In this document: one piece after another, positions 60,328-64,000 of the stretch | How positions within the stretch are numbered: position 1 is the stretch's first letter | How the letters are laid out: every line of letters begins with the position of its first letter | Assembly: GCF_014529535.1 (NCBI RefSeq) | Contig: NC_050738.1 | Coordinates: 5,808,140 to 5,872,139, forward strand | DNA from: Bradysia coprophila | Lineage: Eukaryota; Arthropoda; Insecta; Diptera; Sciaridae | Length of the DNA: 64,000 bases | Direction: 5' to 3' | Notes under the pieces: generated by a model | The model's input: only the letters and a program-made list of their open reading frames with translations | Told to the model about the DNA's origin: nothing | The model's database searches: none | Program-made: the position numbers and the translations under genes

Positions 60328-61704
60328 ATGTTTGGCTCATCGCCAAAAAATGAACCCAGTGTTAAAATTAAGCAATCAGAATATGATCTGCTAATACAAA
60401 ACAATAATTTAGCTCAAAAACTTTGTGCTGAAAATGACGAGCTAAAGAAAAAGATAGCTGAGCTAGAAAATTCACTACAAAAAGCTATAACGGATCATTT
60501 AAAATCTGGAGATGACGGAAAACAAATCGTCTATACCACAGATGAAAGTGATTTGGAAAAAGAAATTGATCCATTTAAAACTCAATCAGTTAAAAGAAGA
60601 CGCAAAAACAACAACCAAAAAAATTCATCCACCAAAGAAAAATCACCGAAATTAACGGAATCAAACCAGAAAAATCCAAATCCGCCATTGCCGCCACCTT
60701 TTAATGTAAGCAATGTAACCGATTTTAACAAATTCAGCAAAAAAATTTTGGAAATGGCTACAACAGCACAGTTCAAATCAGTCGCCAGCAATGACGTAAA
60801 AGTCACTCTGCAAAACGAAGAAGACTACAGGAAAGTCAAAAAATTCATTGAGAATCAAAGTTCCGAAGAAAGTGAATTCAAAGGTATTGAATATTATACA
60901 TACCAGTTAAAAAGTGAAAAAAGCTTTCGTGCAGTCATTAGAGGATTACATCCAGCGTGTGATGTAAAAGAAATAACAGATGATTTAATTGAGTTAGGCC
61001 ACGAGCCTACTAAAATCACAAACATAGTTAAAAAAACCAAAGGCAAAGACGGAACTACAGAGGAAAAAAAATTTCCTCTATTCCTAATTGAATTGAAACG
61101 AAAAGAAAACAATAAAGAGATTTTTGCTGTTAAAAACATTCTACACTGTAAGATAACAGTAGAACCTCCCAAACAAATAAAATCCATCCCTCAGTGCATA
61201 AACTGCCAGCAACTAGGACATACAAAAAATTTTTGTACGAGAAATCCAGTTTGCGTCAAATGTGCCGGAAAACATGCTACAAGCGCCTGTACGAAGAGAC
61301 CAAACGTAACTCCGAAATGTGCCCTTTGCCAAAATGAAGGACACACAGCAAATTATAAAGGTTGCCCAACATATCAGAAAAAAATCAAAAATCAAAACCA
61401 AACCAAGTCGGTAGTAAACCGGCTCAGTGAAAAAAACTTAGAAGTTACAACAAAATACAAGGAAGTCAAAAAAGGACTAACTTTCGCGCAAGTCACAAAA
61501 AATCTGGAAAATAAAGAAAATAAAATATCAAACAAAATTGAAAACTCTGAAACGAACGAGCCGTCAAACGCAGATATACTGTCATTGCTCACACAACTAA
61601 AAACCAATATTGACCTAAGTATTGGACTTTTGTCAAACCGATTGGCAAAGTTGGAAAACAAACCGACTGCCCAAAAAACTAAAGTCAACAAAAACAAAAA
61701 ATGA
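60328..61704 (+). CDS. Jockey-type retrotransposon ORF1 (Gag-like nucleic-acid-binding protein)
   Basis: 458 aa. Residues about 9-50 form a Leu/Asn-rich coiled coil (LLIQNNNLAQKL, ENDELKKKIAELENSL). A Lys/Arg- and Pro-rich linker follows (KRRRKNN; PNPPLPPPF). Residues about 190-285 match the PRE_C2HC domain of insect LINE Gag proteins (FRAVIRGLHPACDVKEITDD, FLIELKRK). Three zinc knuckles follow at about 290-350: CINCQQLGHTKNFC, CVKCAGKHATSAC and CALCQNEGHTANYKGC. The C-terminus is Lys-rich with another helix (LLTQLKTNIDLSIGLL). Such proteins bind the element RNA and, in Drosophila Jockey-clade members, some localise it to the nucleus. The stop overlaps the ORF2 start as ATGA (61701-61704). 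No frame damage is seen. Genomic DNA is likely recent element sequence, not host coding sequence. Confidence 0.93.
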   Translation: MFGSSPKNEPSVKIKQSEYDLLIQNNNLAQKLCAENDELKKKIAELENSLQKAITDHLKSGDDGKQIVYTTDESDLEKEIDPFKTQSVKRRRKNNNQKNSSTKEKSPKLTESNQKNPNPPLPPPFNVSNVTDFNKFSKKILEMATTAQFKSVASNDVKVTLQNEEDYRKVKKFIENQSSEESEFKGIEYYTYQLKSEKSFRAVIRGLHPACDVKEITDDLIELGHEPTKITNIVKKTKGKDGTTEEKKFPLFLIELKRKENNKEIFAVKNILHCKITVEPPKQIKSIPQCINCQQLGHTKNFCTRNPVCVKCAGKHATSACTKRPNVTPKCALCQNEGHTANYKGCPTYQKKIKNQNQTKSVVNRLSEKNLEVTTKYKEVKKGLTFAQVTKNLENKENKISNKIENSETNEPSNADILSLLTQLKTNIDLSIGLLSNRLAKLENKPTAQKTKVNKNKK

Positions 61705-64000
61705 TAAGCAAGTTCCTGCGCATCATGAACTGGAACGCAAATGGGCTCAACGCTAGGGCTCAAGAGTTGGAAATTTTCCTACGAATAAACAACATAGATA
61801 TTGCTTTTATATCTGAAACACATTTCACCGACAAAAGTCACATAACAATTAAAGGTTTTGAAGTCCACTGGACAAATCATCCGAACGAAAGAGCCAGGGG
61901 AGGCTCAGCGATAATCATTAAAAAAAATATAAAATATCATACACAAAACAGCATACAGAAAGAGTTTATACAAGCGACTGTAATTACAATTCAGTTCAAC
62001 AATCAAGATGTAAATATAGCTGCCGCATATTGCCCACCAAAATCTACTCCAATATATTCAGAATGGATGGAAATCTTCGGAATATTGGGCCAAAGGTTCA
62101 TCATTGGAGGTGACTTCAACACGAAACACACAGCATGGGGAGCGAGGCTGATAACTCCGGTTAAAGGCAACGGTCTTCTAAACGCAATCAAAAAAGAAAA
62201 CTGTAGTTACCACTCCGGCCGTAAGCCAACGTACTGGCCTACAGACCAGAAAAAGGTACCAGATCTATTGGATTTCTTCATTTCAAGAGGAATATCACAC
62301 AACAACATGGAAGTAGTAAACATGGTGGACCTGACATCAGATCATACACCAGTGATTCTTAATCTCAATGCTACAGTCATACTAAAAAAGAAAAAAGAAA
62401 ATCTAACTAACAAATGCACCGACTGGGAACTCTTCAGAAATTTAGTTGAAGAGTCAATCAACCTCAACGCTAGCCTGAAATCAAAACAGGAGCTTGATCT
62501 ACAAACGGAAAATTTTATCAATCTTCTGCAAATTGCGGCAAGAACAGCAACTCCGGAACCAAAAGAAAAACTTATTCACGAAATCAATTATCCAGCCGAA
62601 ATAAGAGAGCTTATCAAGGAAAGGAGAAAAGCGAGAAGACTTTGGCATAGGAGCAGAAACCAAAGTGACAAAAGAATCTTCAACAATATTAGTAACAGAG
62701 TTAATAAAGTTACAAAGCAGTATAGACAAGAAAGTTTTGAAAACTACCTAAGCAATTTAAGTTCGAGTAAAGATAGAGACTACTCTCTATGGAAAGCGAC
62801 GAGACGATTCAAACGCCCATGCGTCCAAATCCCTCCCATAAAAGACTCCAGAGGTATTTGGTTACGAAAGGATACTGAAAAAACGGAATTCTTTGCAAAA
62901 CATCTTGCAGAAGTCTTTCAACCTCACAATGACATACAATCAAATGTAGACACAACACCAACCTACCGACCTGACAAAAAGTTCAGAAAATTCACTCCAT
63001 ATGAAATTGCAACAGAAATAGATAAACTAAACAAGAAAAAGGCTCCAGGTATAGATGAATTAGCACCAGGAGTATTGAAAGAACTGCCAGCACATGCGGT
63101 GTACATGATTACATATCTGTTCAATGCATGCCTTAAATTCAAATATGTACCAAAAAGCTTCAAAATTGCGCAAGTAATTATGCTAAGAAAACCAGATAAA
63201 CCGCCAGAAAAAGTAACCTCGTACAGGCCGATCTCACTGCTACCCACAATCTCAAAAATATTCGAGAAGTTGCTGATAAAACGACTAAAACCTTTGGTGA
63301 AAATCCCCGATTTTCAATTCGGTTTTAGAAACAACCATTCAACAATTGAACAAATTCATAGACTCACTACTAAAATTGAGAGTGCATTCGAAAAAAAGGA
63401 GTACTGCCCGGCAGCATTCCTGGATGTATCACAGGCATTTGATAAAGTGTGGCACGAAGGACTCACATATAAAATGAGTACACTCTTTCCAGGCAACTAC
63501 TGTCAACTGCTTGAATCATACCTATCGGAGAGAACGTTCAGAGTAAAAGACGAAGAAACCTATTCAAACTTCTATCCAATACTAGCAGGAGTACCACAAG
63601 GAAGTGTATTGGCACCTTTCTTATACACTATATATACTGCTGACATACCTGTAACCACAAACTCTTTCATTGGAACCTTCGCAGACGACACAGCGATCAT
63701 GGCAACAGATACATCGCAGTCGGAGGCAGTTAAACATTTACAAAATGCTTTGGATAAAATAAATCAGTGGACCATCGATTGGAAAATAAAACTCAATGAG
63801 TCAAAATCTAATCACGTCACTTTCGCATTGCGTCACATAAACAGCAATCTCCGCATTTACCTCAATGGGATTCCCATTCCGCAGGCAGAGTCAGCTAAAT
63901 ATCTAGGATTAAACCTGGACAACAAACTAAACTGGAAACATCATGTGAAGCAAAAAGCTGAGCAAATCAAACACAAAACGAGACAAATGTACTGGTTAGT
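61701..64000 (+). CDS. Jockey-type retrotransposon ORF2 (endonuclease-reverse transcriptase), cut by window edge
   Basis: 766 codons are visible with no stop; the end lies beyond the window. The N-terminal apurinic-type endonuclease has NWNANGL (N10, N12), ISETHF (E39), AAYCPP, GGDFNTKHTAWG (D138, N140) and LTSDHTPV (D214, H215), so all catalytic positions are present. The reverse transcriptase has KKKAPGIDELAPGVL, YRPISLLPTISKIFEKLL, FGFRNNHSTIEQIHRL, motif A FLDVSQAFDKVW (D575), GVPQGSVLAPFLYTIYTADI and the catalytic FADDTAIMA (D662, D663), then the thumb KYLGLNLDNKLNW. Motif order and the ORF1 type place it in the Jockey superclade. The ORF2 ATG overlaps the ORF1 stop by ATGA, which suggests reinitiation or termination-coupled translation. 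The copy may be functional if the remainder is intact. Confidence 0.95.
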   Translation, partial: MISKFLRIMNWNANGLNARAQELEIFLRINNIDIAFISETHFTDKSHITIKGFEVHWTNHPNERARGGSAIIIKKNIKYHTQNSIQKEFIQATVITIQFNNQDVNIAAAYCPPKSTPIYSEWMEIFGILGQRFIIGGDFNTKHTAWGARLITPVKGNGLLNAIKKENCSYHSGRKPTYWPTDQKKVPDLLDFFISRGISHNNMEVVNMVDLTSDHTPVILNLNATVILKKKKENLTNKCTDWELFRNLVEESINLNASLKSKQELDLQTENFINLLQIAARTATPEPKEKLIHEINYPAEIRELIKERRKARRLWHRSRNQSDKRIFNNISNRVNKVTKQYRQESFENYLSNLSSSKDRDYSLWKATRRFKRPCVQIPPIKDSRGIWLRKDTEKTEFFAKHLAEVFQPHNDIQSNVDTTPTYRPDKKFRKFTPYEIATEIDKLNKKKAPGIDELAPGVLKELPAHAVYMITYLFNACLKFKYVPKSFKIAQVIMLRKPDKPPEKVTSYRPISLLPTISKIFEKLLIKRLKPLVKIPDFQFGFRNNHSTIEQIHRLTTKIESAFEKKEYCPAAFLDVSQAFDKVWHEGLTYKMSTLFPGNYCQLLESYLSERTFRVKDEETYSNFYPILAGVPQGSVLAPFLYTIYTADIPVTTNSFIGTFADDTAIMATDTSQSEAVKHLQNALDKINQWTIDWKIKLNESKSNHVTFALRHINSNLRIYLNGIPIPQAESAKYLGLNLDNKLNWKHHVKQKAEQIKHKTRQMYWL

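Overview
The window looks like nuclear DNA of an insect, most likely a dipteran. It is AT-rich, with short introns (about 47-200 bp), an epsilon-class-like glutathione S-transferase (a class found in insects), an insect-type aldehyde oxidase, a carnitine/acylcarnitine carrier like Drosophila colt, a Jockey-type retrotransposon and many short inverted-repeat elements. Species cannot be fixed from sequence alone. No rRNA, tRNA or CRISPR array was seen.

Layout. 1-8000: gene-poor, with a LINE 3' fragment (about 2080-2925), small TIR elements and a diverged repeat pair. 8020-9339 (-): intronless BTB-BACK-PHR-like gene. 9768-9972: hairpin MITE with an 8-bp target-site duplication (TSD). 11371-24942: a 13.6-kb hAT-like element, with 8-bp TSD CTAAATAG on both sides and CAGGGAC-type TIRs, almost filled by about 327 copies of a 37-bp satellite (11910-24034). 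25431-30126 (+): ten-exon aldehyde oxidase, reconstructed as an uninterrupted 1286-aa frame. 31610-32359 (+): two-exon GST, 229 aa. 32483-39700: no gene; MITEs, a dispersed inverted-repeat family, a 416-bp near-perfect palindrome and a degenerate ~150-bp tandem array. 39779-41175 (-): seven-exon mitochondrial carrier, 302 aa, with a perfect 70-bp palindrome in intron 2. 41427-57600: gene-poor; TIR elements, an 18-bp minisatellite and a LINE RT fragment. 57678-59272 (+): three-exon, 181-aa protein with two CxxC pairs that I do not recognise. 60328-64000 (+): a Jockey-like retrotransposon with intact ORF1 and an ORF2 open to the window edge.

Genes together. Aldehyde oxidase and GST are same-strand neighbours 1.5 kb apart and both belong to detoxification families; joint regulation is only inference. 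The most notable structure is the satellite-filled hAT-like element, whose right end lies 480 bp upstream of the aldehyde oxidase start codon. Its perfect TSD suggests that the satellite either grew inside a transposon or moved with one.
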